A DNA stretch of 64,000 nt. It comes from Aliiruegeria sabulilitoris. GTDB lineage: Bacteria > Pseudomonadota > Alphaproteobacteria > Rhodobacterales > Rhodobacteraceae. A program made the translations under genes and the position numbers. Shown one piece after another: positions 29,047 through 39,745 of this stretch; within the stretch, counting starts at the first letter, position 1; every line of letters starts with the position of its first letter. Where the stretch lies: the NCBI RefSeq assembly GCF_001558155.1, contig NZ_LOAS01000012.1, positions 124,001 to 188,000 of the forward strand, in the 5' to 3' direction. Under the pieces are notes generated by a model. The model did not search any database and had not been told where the DNA came from. It saw nothing but the letters and a program-made list of their open reading frames with translations.

Positions 29047-29733
29047 ATGGCTAATCTGAAGAAGATCCTGCTCGTCGATGACGACGAGGACCTCCGCGAG
29101 GCGCTCAGCGAGCAACTCGTTATGACCGAGGATTTCGACGTATTCGAAGCTGGCAGCGGCCATGAGGCGATGGAAAAAGCCAAGGCCGGAATCTACGATC
29201 TGGTTATCCTCGATGTGGGCTTGCCCGACACCGACGGGCGCGAGCTTTGCCGGCTGATGCGCAAGCAGGGGGTGAAATGCCCCGTGCTGATGCTGACGGG
29301 ACATGACAGCGACGCCGACACAATTCTGGGCCTTGATGCGGGCGCGAATGACTACGTCACCAAGCCCTTCAAGTTCCCGGTTTTGCTGGCGCGGATCCGC
29401 GCGCAGCTTCGACAGCACGAGCAATCCGAAGATGCCGTGTTCCAGCTCGGCCCGTACACGTTCAAGCCGGCGATGAAGATGCTGGTGACCGAGGATGACC
29501 GAAAGGTCCGCCTGACGGAGAAGGAAACGAACATCCTCAAGTTCCTGTATCGGGCGACCGAGGGCGTTGTGGCGCGCGACGTGCTGCTGCACGAGGTCTG
29601 GGGTTACAACGCGGGTGTCACGACCCATACGCTGGAAACCCATATCTATCGCCTGCGGCAAAAGATCGAGCCGGACCCCTCCAATGCGCGCCTTCTGGTA
29701 ACGGAATCGGGCGGATACCGCCTGGTTGCCTGA
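29047..29733 (+). CDS. OmpR/PhoB-family response regulator
   Basis: This is a two-domain transcription factor of 228 residues. The receiver domain has Asp11/Asp12, phospho-acceptor Asp56 in LVILDVGLPDTDG, Thr84 and Lys106. The winged-helix DNA-binding domain (about 130–228) ends HTLETHIYRLRQKIEPDP...TESGGYRL. AGGA six bases before ATG 29047 favours that start over ATG 29041. No histidine kinase lies nearby, so it is an orphan. In Rhodobacteraceae an orphan regulator of this kind, CenR, is an essential envelope/cell-division regulator. Assigning that name needs a comparison I cannot run. Confidence 0.92.
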   Translation: MANLKKILLVDDDEDLREALSEQLVMTEDFDVFEAGSGHEAMEKAKAGIYDLVILDVGLPDTDGRELCRLMRKQGVKCPVLMLTGHDSDADTILGLDAGANDYVTKPFKFPVLLARIRAQLRQHEQSEDAVFQLGPYTFKPAMKMLVTEDDRKVRLTEKETNILKFLYRATEGVVARDVLLHEVWGYNAGVTTHTLETHIYRLRQKIEPDPSNARLLVTESGGYRLVA

Positions 29734-29839
29734 ACGCGCATCCGGGCAGCCTTACGCTAAGGAATGTATTAACCATTGCCGGGTTACAATCCCCTTGTCG
29801 CGTCGGGGTTATGGCGTGGCAACCTCCCTGTTGGACTGG

Positions 29840-29867
29840 CCCGGGCGCTTCGCCCGGGTCTTTTTTT
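29840..29867 (+). terminator. Rho-independent terminator downstream of the response regulator
   Basis: An 8-bp GC stem (29840–29847 with 29851–29858), a CTT loop and TC plus seven T. The 106 bases between the regulator stop and this hairpin contain a TACAAT (29785–29790) and could be a 3' UTR or a short RNA. From 29868 to the xthA start I see only one imperfect stem-loop (about 29914–29935). Confidence 0.92.
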
Positions 29868-30022
29868 GGTGCAAGACATTCCTCGAAGGGGAAGCGAGCC
29901 AGTTGCAACCATCGACTGGAGGGTTCCTCCAAGTCGTGCTCGCCCTGCCCAGACAAGGCGCTTTTCGTTTGAGGCCCGGCCAAGCTCCCGTTACGGTCGC
30001 GCGGCCTCACGCGGAGAATCCC

Positions 30023-30811
30023 ATGTCCTTCACCATTGCCACCTGGAACATCAACTCTGTTCGCCTGCGGGCGCCCCTCGTCGCACAACTGCTGACCGAG
30101 GAAGCCCCGGATGTCCTGTGCCTTCAGGAATGCAAAAGCCCGGTGGACAAGATCCCCGCGGAGGTGTTTGCCGAGCTCGGCTATTGCCACATGATCGCGC
30201 GCGGCCAGAAAGGCTATAACGGCGTGGCGATCCTGTCGAAGCAGCCTATCGAGGATCTGGGCGACAAGGATTTCGCCGATCTCGGCCATGCTCGCCACGT
30301 GGCCGGGCGTTTGGGAAATGGGGTGACGATTCACAATTTCTATGTCCCGGCCGGGGGCGATGTGGCGGATCGCGAGGTGAATGAGAAATTCGGCCAGAAA
30401 CTGGATTACCTGACTGGAATGCGCGACTGGTTCCGGGAGCATCGCCCGGAAAAGGCGATCCTGGTCGGTGATCTCAACATCGCGCCGCGCGAAGACGATG
30501 TGTGGAGCCATAAGCAACTTCTCAAGGTTGTCAGCCATACGCCGATCGAAGTTGATCACTTGGCCGAGACGCAGGAATCCGGAAAATGGGTCGATGTGAC
30601 CCGCGCCGACATTCCCGAGGGCAAGCTCTATTCCTGGTGGTCTTACCGTGCGCGAGACTGGGACGCGGCGGACAAGGGGCGGCGGCTGGACCATGTCTGG
30701 GCAACGGCGGATATCTCGAACGCGGCTCATTCCAGCCGCATCCTGCGTCATGTGCGCGGCTGGGAGAAACCTTCCGATCATGCTCCGGTTCTGGCGACCT
30801 TCGATCTCTGA
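30023..30811 (+). CDS. xthA: Exodeoxyribonuclease III
   Basis: This AP endonuclease / 3'-exonuclease of base-excision repair has 262 residues. Endonuclease/exonuclease/phosphatase motifs are all present: IATWNINSVRLR, LQECKS (catalytic Glu), GYNGVAILSK, LVGDLNIAP (Asp-Asn), RLDHVW and the final SDHAPV histidine. GGAGAA precedes ATG 30023. The following thioredoxin, Lon-N and Trm112 genes are closely spaced and on the same strand. Confidence 0.96.
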   Translation: MSFTIATWNINSVRLRAPLVAQLLTEEAPDVLCLQECKSPVDKIPAEVFAELGYCHMIARGQKGYNGVAILSKQPIEDLGDKDFADLGHARHVAGRLGNGVTIHNFYVPAGGDVADREVNEKFGQKLDYLTGMRDWFREHRPEKAILVGDLNIAPREDDVWSHKQLLKVVSHTPIEVDHLAETQESGKWVDVTRADIPEGKLYSWWSYRARDWDAADKGRRLDHVWATADISNAAHSSRILRHVRGWEKPSDHAPVLATFDL

Positions 30812-30882
30812 GACGCCGCCCCTTGCATGGGGACGGTCCATGGGCCATCTAACCCCCAAGAATTGTTCATGAGGAGCCACCG

Positions 30883-31803
30883 ATGCTGGAATTCGGCCAG
30901 AGCCCGTCGCAACCCGCCGCCGACCTGATCAAGGAAGGTACAGAGGCGACATTCATGCCCGACGTTGTCGAGGCCAGCCAGGAAGTGCCGGTGATCGTCG
31001 ATTTCTGGGCGCCGTGGTGCGGTCCTTGCAAGACGCTCGGTCCAATGCTGGAGCAGGCGGTGACCGCGGCCAAGGGCCGGGTGAAGATGGTCAAGATCGA
31101 TGTCGATCAGAACCAGCGCCTTGCCCAGATGCTCGCCCAGCAGGGGCTTCCGCTGCAATCCATCCCGACCGTCGTCGCCTTCTACCAGGGGCAGGTGGCC
31201 GACATGTTCCAGGGCGCGTTGCCGCAATCCGAGATCAAGGCCTTCGTCGACAAGATCGCGGGGCTGGCCGGCGATGGCGGACTGGGCGAAGCGCTCGAGG
31301 CTGCCGAAGCGATGCTGACCGAAGGCGCTGCGGCAGACGCCGCGCAGACCTTCGCCGCGATCTTGGGGGAGGATCCGTCCAATGCGGCGGCATATGGCGG
31401 CATGGTGCGGTCCTATCTCGCGCTTGGGGAAGTGGAAAAGGCCGAGCAGTTCCTGAACTCCGTTCCGGCTGAGCTGGCCGGAAAGCCGGAAGTCGAGGCC
31501 GCGCGTGCCCAGCTCGAGTTGTTGCGACAGGCCGCGAATGCCGGTCCGATTGCCGAACTTCGGGCCGCAGTGGAAGCCGATCCGGCCGACCATCAGGCGC
31601 GTTTCGACCTTGCCACCGCTCTGCATGCCAATTGCGAGATCGAAGAAGCCGTTGCCGAATTGCTGGAGCTGTTCCGGCGCGACCGCGAGTGGAATGACGG
31701 TGCCGCAAAGGCCCAGCTTTTCACCATTTTCGACGCGTTGAAGCCGACCGACCCGGTGGTTCTCAACGGCCGCCGCAAACTAAGCTCGCTTATATTTGCC
31801 TGA
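30883..31803 (+). CDS. cnoX: CnoX-type thioredoxin–TPR co-chaperone
   Basis: This is a cytosolic 306-residue protein with an N-terminal thioredoxin domain (active site WCGPC, Cys46–Cys49) and C-terminal TPR-like repeats (about 130–300, e.g. LGEVEKAEQFLNSVP). It matches YbbN/CnoX, which protects proteins from over-oxidation and hands them to chaperones. The intact CGPC means it should also reduce disulfides, unlike E. coli CnoX. GAGGAG precedes the ATG. The next gene starts 27 bases later. Confidence 0.92.
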   Translation: MLEFGQSPSQPAADLIKEGTEATFMPDVVEASQEVPVIVDFWAPWCGPCKTLGPMLEQAVTAAKGRVKMVKIDVDQNQRLAQMLAQQGLPLQSIPTVVAFYQGQVADMFQGALPQSEIKAFVDKIAGLAGDGGLGEALEAAEAMLTEGAAADAAQTFAAILGEDPSNAAAYGGMVRSYLALGEVEKAEQFLNSVPAELAGKPEVEAARAQLELLRQAANAGPIAELRAAVEADPADHQARFDLATALHANCEIEEAVAELLELFRRDREWNDGAAKAQLFTIFDALKPTDPVVLNGRRKLSSLIFA

Positions 31804-31830
31804 TGGCACATTCCGGCTAGGTTGAAGCGT

Positions 31831-32469
31831 ATGATCACGCAAACAGACCTGCCAGATCGGATTCCGGTCTTCCCCCTGCCCGGTGCGCTGCTGCTGCCGC
31901 GCGCCAGGCTTCCGCTGCATATATTCGAGCCGCGTTACCTCGCCATGCTCGACGATACGCTCAAGACTTCGCATCGGCTGATCGGCATGATCCAGCCGCA
32001 GGAAGGCGAGGGGGGCGGGCTTGCCGCCATCGGCTGTGCTGGCCGGGTAACCGGGTTCTCCGAGACCGAGGACGGGCGGTACATGATCACCCTCACGGGA
32101 ATCTCGCGCTTCCGGTTGCGCAGTCAGATCGAGGGCTTCACGCCCTATATCCGGGCAGATGTGGAGTGGAACGGTTTCGACCGGGACCTCGGCAGCCAGG
32201 AGAAGGACACGAATTTCCGCCGTGAAGCCTTCATGGAACTGCTTGCACGTTTCCTGGAGATGCGGGGTCTGTCGACCGACTGGGAAAATCTGCGCGAGGC
32301 GGATGATGAGTTGCTGATCAACTCGCTTGGTATGCTGTTGCCCTTCGATGTCGGCGACAAGCAGGCTCTGCTTGAAGCGCCGAGTCTCGTGGACCGGCGC
32401 GAGACCCTGACCGCCTTGATGGAAATTGCCCTGCATTCGGGCGAAGAAGGATCCGAGGTGATGCAATGA
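31831..32469 (+). CDS. Lon-protease N-terminal-like (substrate-binding domain) protein
   Basis: This is a stand-alone LON substrate-binding domain of 212 residues lacking the ATPase and peptidase domains of Lon. The start [30 protein letters not shown] is diagnostic, and [18 protein letters not shown]...[21 protein letters not shown] covers the helical second half. The function of such stand-alone proteins is unknown; they may act as adaptors. ATG 31831 is used; a TTG at 31822 is possible. Its stop overlaps the Trm112 start (ATGA). Confidence 0.9.
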   Translation: MITQTDLPDRIPVFPLPGALLLPRARLPLHIFEPRYLAMLDDTLKTSHRLIGMIQPQEGEGGGLAAIGCAGRVTGFSETEDGRYMITLTGISRFRLRSQIEGFTPYIRADVEWNGFDRDLGSQEKDTNFRREAFMELLARFLEMRGLSTDWENLREADDELLINSLGMLLPFDVGDKQALLEAPSLVDRRETLTALMEIALHSGEEGSEVMQ

Positions 32470-32657
32470 GCGATCGGCCCGCTCCGCCGCAGCATGACCG
32501 CAAGATGCTCGAAGCGTTGGTGTGCCCGCAAACGCGGACGCTCCTTCGCTATGATGCCGAGCGGCAGGAGCTGATCTCGGTTGCTGGGCGGCTTGCCTAC
32601 CCGATCCGCAACGGCATCCCGATCATGCTGGTGGACGAGGCCCGCGTGCTGGACTGA
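32466..32657 (+). CDS. Trm112 family protein
   Basis: This 63-residue protein has the Trm112 fold signature [16 protein letters not shown]...[20 protein letters not shown]. Eukaryotic Trm112 activates methyltransferases; the bacterial version (YcaR-like) is usually next to lpxK, kdsB or, as here, the Lon-N gene. Only one of the four zinc cysteines of archaeal/eukaryotic forms is present. The last gene of the xthA–cnoX–lonN–trm112 series. The 114-base gap to the convergent hydroxylase gene holds nothing I can name. Confidence 0.88.
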   Translation: MSDRPAPPQHDRKMLEALVCPQTRTLLRYDAERQELISVAGRLAYPIRNGIPIMLVDEARVLD

Positions 32658-32771
32658 CCGGCTCGTACTGCATTTCGCCCATTTACGCTCATCGCCTTTA
32701 GCTGTCTCTCGGCTTCGCCGCGAACACAAAAGGCGATATTCGATAGCTTGGGTCATGGGCCAGACACGTGA

Positions 32772-34001
32772 TCAGGCGGGTTTCCCCTTCAACAGGTTGG
32801 GCACGTCCCCCGTCACGCCCGCGGCTTCGCGGATGAATCGTTGGCGCAATGCCGGCATCCTGTCGATGGCGGCCATGCCGAGGCTGCGGCCGAAGCGCAG
32901 GAGAGGGTTGTCATTGGAAAACAGTCGGTTGACTGTGTCCATGCCGATGGCAAGTGTGGCGCGGTCAAAGCTGCGCCACTGGCGGTGACGGTCGAGAACG
33001 AGGATCGAGCCGATATCCTCGCCACGCCGATGCGCCTCGGCCAGCACCTGCGTGAGCGTCGCCACATCGACAAGCCCTTGGTTGAAGCCCTGTCCGGCAA
33101 TCGGGTGCACGCCCTGTGCGGCGTCGCCGATCAGCACCAGCCGGTCTTTCACCGTCTGGTTGGCCATGGTCAGGTTCAGCGGATAGCTGAAGCGCTTGCC
33201 GGCCAGCCGGATCTCGCCCAGGAAATCGCCGAAACGCGGGCGAAGCGCTTCCAGGAAGCCTTCGTCATCGAGAGAGGCGATATGGGCAGCCGCTTCCGGC
33301 TTCTCGCTCCAGACGATGGAGCTGCGATTGCCGGGTAGGGGCAGGATCGCCAACGGTCCGCTCGGCATGAAGAACTGGTGCGCGGTGCCGTTATGCGGTT
33401 TCTCGTGCTCGACGGCACAAACCAGCGCTGTCTGCCCGTAATCCCAGCCCGTCCGCTGGATGCCCGCGCGCATGCCGACACCCGTTTTCCGTCCATCCGC
33501 GCCGACGAGAAGTGCGCCGGTGAGGGTCTCGCCCGAGGCCAGCGTGATGGAGGCGGCCTGCGGCGTGATCTCCTGTGCAACAACATCTTCGCCCGAGCGA
33601 GTGGTCACCAGCGGGTTCGCTTCGATCGCCTCCAGCAGCGCCTTGCGCAGGTAGCGGTCCTCGAGCAGGTAGCCCATGACGCCCTCGTCCAGCTCGCCAT
33701 GGTCGAAATGCATGGCAAAAGGCCAGATCGGGCCTTCACCCGCACGCCCGTCGCTGGTGACGATATGCAGGATCGGCTGGGCATGTTCGGCGACCTTTTC
33801 CCAGATGCCGATGGCCGCGAGCAGCCGTTGCGAAGCGAGCGCGAGGGCATAGGAGCGCCCGTCAAATTCCGAATCTGCCCGGGCCTCGAAGCTCAACCGG
33901 TCCACGACGATGGAGGAAAGGCCGGCCTGAGCGGCGGCAAGCGCCAGCGAGGGGCCATTGAGCCCGCCGCCAACGATCAGGATATCGCAATCATGTGTCA
34001 T
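32772..34001 (-). CDS. UbiH/UbiF/COQ6-type FAD-dependent hydroxylase
   Basis: This aromatic-ring hydroxylase is probably for ubiquinone synthesis. The FAD-binding start is ILIVGGGLNGPSLALAAAQAG (residues 7–27), followed by the mid-protein LVGADGRKTGVG. The diagnostic GDAAQGVHPIAGQGFNQGL of UbiH/COQ6 lies near residue 290. With 409 residues it is full length. Rhodobacteraceae use one or two broad-specificity hydroxylases (UbiL/UbiM-like), so which ring position it hydroxylates cannot be told. It is divergent from the amidase gene with an 87-base shared promoter region. Confidence 0.9.
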   Translation of the reverse strand: MTHDCDILIVGGGLNGPSLALAAAQAGLSSIVVDRLSFEARADSEFDGRSYALALASQRLLAAIGIWEKVAEHAQPILHIVTSDGRAGEGPIWPFAMHFDHGELDEGVMGYLLEDRYLRKALLEAIEANPLVTTRSGEDVVAQEITPQAASITLASGETLTGALLVGADGRKTGVGMRAGIQRTGWDYGQTALVCAVEHEKPHNGTAHQFFMPSGPLAILPLPGNRSSIVWSEKPEAAAHIASLDDEGFLEALRPRFGDFLGEIRLAGKRFSYPLNLTMANQTVKDRLVLIGDAAQGVHPIAGQGFNQGLVDVATLTQVLAEAHRRGEDIGSILVLDRHRQWRSFDRATLAIGMDTVNRLFSNDNPLLRFGRSLGMAAIDRMPALRQRFIREAAGVTGDVPNLLKGKPA

Positions 34002-34088
34002 CGCCGACAGACATACCCCGAGATGCAGGATTGTCCATGCGCTGCCCTGCCGCTACCGTCGCCGCGGGGCAGAAAATTGGAGTTTGGC

Positions 34089-35417
34089 ATGGACAAGTGG
34101 CTGACTATGACCGCGGCGGATCTGGGGCGCGGGATCGGGGTAGGCGATGTCGACCCGGTGGCGCTTGTCGATTGCTATCTCGATGCCATCGCCCGGCACG
34201 AGTTCTCGCCGCGAATCTATGCCCGCACGACCGCCGAACGTGCCCGCGCCGAGGCCGCCGCCGCTGGAGCCCGCGCGCGCTCAGGCTTGCGGCTGTCGCT
34301 TCTCGATGGCGTGCCGATCAGCTGGAAGGACCTGTTCGATACCGCGGGCGTCGCCACCGAAGCTGGCAGCGCCCTGCTCAAAGGGCGGGTGCCGGAGGCG
34401 GATGCCGAGGTGCTGCGCAATGCCACCGCCGCTGGTCTCGTCTGCCTCGGCAAGACCCACATGACCGAACTGGCGTTTTCCGGGCTGGGGCTCAACCCGA
34501 TCACCGAGTCTCCGCCCTGCGTGAACGATCTTGATGCGGTCTCAGGCGGGTCCTCCTCCGGGGCGGCCACCTCGGTCGCCTTCGGGCTGGCTGCGGCCGG
34601 GATCGGCTCCGATACGGGCGGCTCGGTGCGCGTTCCCTCGGCGTGGAACGATCTGGTCGGGCTGAAGACGACTTCGGGCCGTCTCTCGCTCAGGGGCGTG
34701 GTGCCGCTTTGCGCCCGTTTCGACACAGTGGGCCCGCTCTGCCGGTCAGTGGAAGACGCCACGCTCCTGCTCGCTGCCATGGAGGGGCGCAAGCCCGCCG
34801 ACCTCAAGGGTGCAAGCCTGTCCGGCAAGCGCCTTCTGGTGCTGGAAACGGCTGCGCTGGACGATGTGCGCGAAGCGCCCCTTCTGGGCTTCGAGCAGGC
34901 CGTGGATCGCCTCGCCGCTGCGGGGGCACAGATCGAACGGCGCAAGCTGCCGGTGGTGGCCGAGGCCCTGGCGCTTTCGCCCAAGCTCTTTGCGCCGGAG
35001 GCTTACGGCACCTGGATGGAGGTGATCGAGGCCAAGCCGGAGCTGATGTTCGCCGAGGTCTGCGCGCGCTTCCGTGGCGGGCGCAATATCAGCGGGCCGG
35101 AATACGTGCACGCCTGGCAGCAGCTCGACAGGTTGCGTGCGCAATACCTGGCTGAAACGGCGGGCTATGACGCGGTCCTCGTGCCTTCGGTGCCGCTACT
35201 GCCGCCGAACAAGGCCGCGCTGGAGGCCGACGGGGAATTCTTCGCCTCCGAAAACCTTCTGACGTTGCGGAATACGCGGATTGGCAACGTACTTGGCCTG
35301 TGTGCACTGACGTTGCCAACCGCAGTGCCCTCCGCCGGTCTCATGGTTATGGCCGCGCCGATGAGCGAGGAACGCCTTCTGCGGCTCGGGACGGTCATGG
35401 AACCGGTCCTGCGCTAG
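34089..35417 (+). CDS. Amidase-signature family amidase
   Basis: This 442-residue hydrolase has the Ser-cisSer-Lys triad of the amidase signature family: Lys in PISWKDLFDTAG, and the serines in SGGSSSGAA and GSDTGGSVRVPS. No signal peptide. The family includes GatA, allophanate hydrolase and general amidases. No gatB or gatC is adjacent and the GatA-specific parts are not apparent, so it is a general amidase of unknown substrate. The frame extends upstream as far as 33378 but that part lies antisense to the UbiH-like gene; ATG 34089 matches the family start. Confidence 0.9.
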   Translation: MDKWLTMTAADLGRGIGVGDVDPVALVDCYLDAIARHEFSPRIYARTTAERARAEAAAAGARARSGLRLSLLDGVPISWKDLFDTAGVATEAGSALLKGRVPEADAEVLRNATAAGLVCLGKTHMTELAFSGLGLNPITESPPCVNDLDAVSGGSSSGAATSVAFGLAAAGIGSDTGGSVRVPSAWNDLVGLKTTSGRLSLRGVVPLCARFDTVGPLCRSVEDATLLLAAMEGRKPADLKGASLSGKRLLVLETAALDDVREAPLLGFEQAVDRLAAAGAQIERRKLPVVAEALALSPKLFAPEAYGTWMEVIEAKPELMFAEVCARFRGGRNISGPEYVHAWQQLDRLRAQYLAETAGYDAVLVPSVPLLPPNKAALEADGEFFASENLLTLRNTRIGNVLGLCALTLPTAVPSAGLMVMAAPMSEERLLRLGTVMEPVLR

Positions 35418-35556
35418 GGCGCACCTCTGGCGCAAAAGCCACAAGCCCCGCGCGGAGTGAGACATTTTCTGGACCGGAGCCGCTGCTCTGGCTAAGCTGT
35501 CAGCAAAATGGGGCGTAATGACCCCGATCCCTGAGGCAGTACAGAAAATCGAGCGC

Positions 35557-36741
35557 ATGACGTTCCCAGAGAGGTTCGCGGGCCTTCCCGAATACGCATT
35601 TCCGCGGTTGCGGAAGCTCCTTGCCGCATCCCAACCGGGCGGCGAGGTCATCGACATGACCATCGGCGAGCCACGCCATGCCATGCCCGGCTTCGTGGCC
35701 GAGGTTCTTGCGGCCAATGTAGATGGTTTCGCGAAATACCCGCCCAATGAAGGAACGCCCGAATTGCGGGTGGCGATCTGCGACTGGGTCGGCCGGCGCT
35801 ACGGCGTCGCGCTTGACCCGGACAGGCAGGTGATGGCGCTGAACGGCACGCGCGAAGGGCTGTTCGGGGCGGCAATCGCGCTCTGCCCGGAGACAAAAGG
35901 CGGCAAGAAGCCGGCCATTCTGGTGCCGAACCCATTTTACCAGGTCTATGCCGTCGCCGCGCTGACAGCGGCCGCCGACCCGATCTTTGTTCCGGCCACG
36001 GCCGAGACCGGTTTTCTGCCTGATTACGCCGCGCTTCCGGCCGAAACGTTGGACCGGACGGCTATTGCCTATATCTGCTCGCCCTCGAACCCGCAGGGTG
36101 CGGTGGCCGATATGGCCTATTGGCGCAATCTGCTGGCCCTGGCCGAGAAACACGATTTCCGCATCTTCGCCGATGAGTGCTATTCCGAGATCTACCGCAC
36201 CGCGCCGCCGACAGGCGCGCTGCAGGCGGCAAAGGAAGTCGGCGCCGACCCAGAGCGCGTGGTGATCTTCCATTCGCTCTCCAAGCGCTCCAACCTGCCC
36301 GGCCTGCGTTCGGGCTTCGTGGCCAGCGGGCCGGAATGCATGCTCCGTATCCGCCAGTTGCGTGCCTATGCCGGAGCGCCCCTGCCGCTGCCCCTGCAAC
36401 GGGTGGCCGAGCGCGTCTGGGCGGACGAGGCGCATGTCGAGGCGTCGCTCGCGCTCTACCAGCAGAAATTCCGGCTGGCCGACGAGATCTTTTCCGGGGT
36501 GCCGAACTATACCGGCCCGGAGGGCGGGTTCTTCCTCTGGCTGCCGGTCGAGGATGGCGAAGCGGCGGCGATCAAGGCCTTTGAGCAAACCGGCGTAAGG
36601 GTGCTGCCCGGTGCCTATCTTGGGCGCGATGTGGTGGAAGGGAACCCGGGGAAGGGGTTCGTCCGCGTCGCAATGGTGGCAGATCTGGACGAGTTGCAGC
36701 GCGGGCTGACGCTGCTGCGCGACTGCATTTATAAAGAATAA
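35557..36741 (+). CDS. PLP-dependent class I aminotransferase (DapC/AspC-like)
   Basis: This fold-type I aminotransferase has 394 residues from ATG 35557; ATG 35518 would add 13. Key motifs are [42 protein letters not shown] (Asp/Tyr contacts to PLP) and [17 protein letters not shown] with the PLP lysine. The start [19 protein letters not shown] is characteristic of the group annotated as N-succinyldiaminopimelate aminotransferase (DapC) in Alphaproteobacteria. Lysine/peptidoglycan precursor synthesis is therefore likely but not proven. It ends 13 bases before ftsK. Confidence 0.9.
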   Translation: MTFPERFAGLPEYAFPRLRKLLAASQPGGEVIDMTIGEPRHAMPGFVAEVLAANVDGFAKYPPNEGTPELRVAICDWVGRRYGVALDPDRQVMALNGTREGLFGAAIALCPETKGGKKPAILVPNPFYQVYAVAALTAAADPIFVPATAETGFLPDYAALPAETLDRTAIAYICSPSNPQGAVADMAYWRNLLALAEKHDFRIFADECYSEIYRTAPPTGALQAAKEVGADPERVVIFHSLSKRSNLPGLRSGFVASGPECMLRIRQLRAYAGAPLPLPLQRVAERVWADEAHVEASLALYQQKFRLADEIFSGVPNYTGPEGGFFLWLPVEDGEAAAIKAFEQTGVRVLPGAYLGRDVVEGNPGKGFVRVAMVADLDELQRGLTLLRDCIYKE

Positions 36742-36754
36742 GGATAAAAATCCA

Positions 36755-39676
36755 ATGGCTTATCAGACACGACAGCGCGATCCGCTCCTTGACAGCAACA
36801 TGCAGGAAGCCATCGAAAAGCGCGGCCGCGAATTGATCGGCCTGGCCCTGCTTGGCCTTGCCCTGGCGATTGGCGGCATGCTGGCCACCTATGCGCCGCA
36901 GGACCCGTCCTTCTTCTCCGCCACGGACGCGCCGGTACAGAACATGCTGGGCAAGTTTGGCGCCTCGGTCGCTTCGCCGCTCTTCATTGTCGTGGGTTAC
37001 GGAAGCTGGGCGATGGTGGCCATCACGCTGGTCTGGGGCGCGCGGCTGCTGCTTCATTCTGGTTCCGAACGGGCGATTTCGCGGGTTATCTTCGCGCCAA
37101 TCGCCATCGCCGCTGGCGCCGTCTTTGCTTCCAGCATCGCCCCCACCGATGCCTGGCCGCATAGCTTCGGGCTGGGTGGGCTGTTTGGCGATACCGTGCT
37201 CGGCGCGGTGCTCAACATTCTGCCGATCTCGGCCAGTTTCGGCGTGCGCCTTCTCTCTGTGCCGATCCTTTTATTCGCAATCGGGATGCTGCTCTTTGTG
37301 TGCGGTTTCACCGGGGACGAATTGAGGCGCCTTGGCCGTTACATTCTTGTCGGCGTGATCCTGACCTATGCCGCGTTGCTGCGGGTCTTTGGCGCGGGCT
37401 TGAACGGGGCTGGCAAGGCAGCGCGTGGCGTGGCCGAGAAATCGGGTGAACGCCGTGCGCGCCGCGCCGAAGCGCGCGCCGTGGCGGCTGTGCACCCCCT
37501 GTCCGACGAGGACGATTTCGCTCTGACCGAAGAGCCGGAGAAAGGCGGGGCGATGTCGTCCGAACCTCCGCTTTCGCGGCCGACCGGCGGACTTCTTGCC
37601 TCGGTCTCGACTTTGGTGCGGCGTCAGCCCGAACCCGAACTGGTAGAACTGGCCGCCGATCCCGAGGCCACCGAAGCGCTCGAAGGGGTCGAAGCCCCGA
37701 CCGAGGATCGTATCAAGGCCCGGATTGCCGACGCGATCCGGCTGCGCGCCCGTGGCGGCGTGGCGCGGGCCCAACCGGGTATCGGTCGCGCGGAGCCGCC
37801 GGTCGTGCGGCGGCGCAAGCCGGACCCGCTGATCCTCAAGGTGCCGGGAGCGGTTCCGCCCGCACCGATGGCCGAGATCGACGACATGCCGCCCGTTCCG
37901 GTGCCGGCCCTGAAACATCCCCTGTCCGCATCGCGATCCGTGCCGGAGCCGGATGTGATCGAGCCGATGGCCGAAGAACCGGTTGAGGCGCCCTCGATGG
38001 TCGGTCCGCAGGTTGCGCCGCGCATCCAGCAGCGGGTTGTTCCGGCAGCGGTCGAAGAGCCGCGCCCGATGGTGCAACACCCCGACCGTTCCGCGCCGAA
38101 GCCTTCCAAAAAGGCTCAGGCCGAAGCCCAGCCCGCGCTGGCGCTGGAGCCGCGGGCGGCCGCGGAATACGAACATCCGCCCCTGTCGCTGCTGACCAGT
38201 CCGGTTGCGATCCAACGCCATGTCCTGTCCGACGAGGCGTTGGAAGAAAACGCACGCATGCTCGAAAACGTACTGGACGATTACGGCGTCAAGGGAGAGA
38301 TCGTTTCGGTCCGGCCCGGCCCGGTCGTGACCATGTACGAACTCGAACCCGCGCCCGGCCTCAAGGCGAGCCGCGTCATCGGCCTGGCCGACGACATCGC
38401 CCGCTCGATGTCGGCGCTCTCCGCGCGTGTCTCCACCGTGCCGGGACGCTCGGTGATCGGGATCGAGCTGCCCAATGCACATCGTGAAAAGGTGCTGCTG
38501 CGCGAGATCCTCGCCGCACGCGAGTTCGGCGATTCCTCCATGCCGTTGCCGCTGGCGCTCGGCAAGGATATCGGCGGTTCCTCGATCGTGGCCAACCTTG
38601 CCAAGATGCCCCACCTGCTGATCGCCGGTACAACGGGTTCGGGTAAATCCGTGGCGATTAACACGATGATCCTGTCGTTGCTCTACCGGCTCAGCCCCGA
38701 AGAATGCCGGCTGATCATGATCGACCCGAAGATGCTGGAACTTTCCGTCTATGACGGCATTCCGCACCTGCTCTCGCCGGTTGTGACCGATCCGAAAAAG
38801 GCCGTTGTGGCGTTGAAATGGGTCGTGGGCGAGATGGAGGACCGCTATCGCAAGATGTCCAAGATGGGCGTGCGGAATATCGAAGGCTACAATGGTCGGG
38901 TGCGCGATGCGATGGCCAAGGGCGAGATGTTCTCGCGCACGGTCCAGACGGGCTTCGACGACGAGACCGGCGAGCCGGTGTTCGAGACCGAGGAGTTCGC
39001 CCCCGAGCTTCTGCCCTTCATCGTCGTCGTCGTGGACGAGATGGCGGACCTGATGATGGTCGCGGGCAAGGAGATAGAGGCATGCATCCAGCGTCTTGCC
39101 CAGATGGCGCGGGCCTCCGGCATTCACCTGATCATGGCCACGCAGCGTCCATCGGTGGACGTGATCACCGGCACGATCAAGGCCAACTTCCCGACCCGGA
39201 TATCCTTCCAGGTGACCTCGAAGATCGACAGCCGGACGATCCTCGGCGAGATGGGCGCCGAGCAGCTTCTGGGCATGGGCGACATGCTCTACATGGCTGG
39301 CGGCTCCAAGGTGACGCGCGTGCACGGACCCTTCGTCTCGGACGAGGAGGTCGAAGAGATCGTCAATCACCTGAAATCCTTCGGTCCGCCAGAGTATATC
39401 GGCGGGGTGGTCGATGGTCCGGACGATGACAAGGAGAGCGATATTGACCTCGTGCTCGGCCTCGGCGGCAACACAGACGGTGAGGATGCGCTTTACGATC
39501 AGGCTGTCGCTATCGTCATCAAGGACCGCAAGTGCTCGACCTCCTATATCCAACGAAAGCTGGCCATCGGCTACAACAAGGCCGCGCGGCTGGTGGAGCA
39601 GATGGAAGACGAGGGGCTGGTCAGCGCCTCCAACCATGTCGGCAAGCGTGAGATTCTGGTTCCGGAGCAGGGTTGA
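36755..39676 (+). CDS. ftsK: FtsK DNA translocase
   Basis: FtsK is anchored at the division septum and pumps chromosome termini apart. Four or more membrane segments occupy residues about 25–210. A long Pro/Glu/Ala-rich linker runs from about 230 to 480. The motor follows with Walker [13 protein letters not shown] (about 624–635), Walker [15 protein letters not shown] and [11 protein letters not shown]. The C-terminal gamma winged-helix domain ([33 protein letters not shown]) recognises KOPS sites. The 973-residue length is normal for Rhodobacteraceae. Confidence 0.97.
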   Translation: MAYQTRQRDPLLDSNMQEAIEKRGRELIGLALLGLALAIGGMLATYAPQDPSFFSATDAPVQNMLGKFGASVASPLFIVVGYGSWAMVAITLVWGARLLLHSGSERAISRVIFAPIAIAAGAVFASSIAPTDAWPHSFGLGGLFGDTVLGAVLNILPISASFGVRLLSVPILLFAIGMLLFVCGFTGDELRRLGRYILVGVILTYAALLRVFGAGLNGAGKAARGVAEKSGERRARRAEARAVAAVHPLSDEDDFALTEEPEKGGAMSSEPPLSRPTGGLLASVSTLVRRQPEPELVELAADPEATEALEGVEAPTEDRIKARIADAIRLRARGGVARAQPGIGRAEPPVVRRRKPDPLILKVPGAVPPAPMAEIDDMPPVPVPALKHPLSASRSVPEPDVIEPMAEEPVEAPSMVGPQVAPRIQQRVVPAAVEEPRPMVQHPDRSAPKPSKKAQAEAQPALALEPRAAAEYEHPPLSLLTSPVAIQRHVLSDEALEENARMLENVLDDYGVKGEIVSVRPGPVVTMYELEPAPGLKASRVIGLADDIARSMSALSARVSTVPGRSVIGIELPNAHREKVLLREILAAREFGDSSMPLPLALGKDIGGSSIVANLAKMPHLLIAGTTGSGKSVAINTMILSLLYRLSPEECRLIMIDPKMLELSVYDGIPHLLSPVVTDPKKAVVALKWVVGEMEDRYRKMSKMGVRNIEGYNGRVRDAMAKGEMFSRTVQTGFDDETGEPVFETEEFAPELLPFIVVVVDEMADLMMVAGKEIEACIQRLAQMARASGIHLIMATQRPSVDVITGTIKANFPTRISFQVTSKIDSRTILGEMGAEQLLGMGDMLYMAGGSKVTRVHGPFVSDEEVEEIVNHLKSFGPPEYIGGVVDGPDDDKESDIDLVLGLGGNTDGEDALYDQAVAIVIKDRKCSTSYIQRKLAIGYNKAARLVEQMEDEGLVSASNHVGKREILVPEQG

Positions 39677-39745
39677 CGAGACAACGCGTCGGTCAATTCG
39701 GGCTGTCCCGGACTGACCGCTCGCTCTTCCGTGCGCTTTCTCCAA

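Noticed and set aside
37271-39745. An 824-codon minus-strand frame opposite ftsK
   Set aside because: Antisense shadow of ftsK with no recognisable domain.
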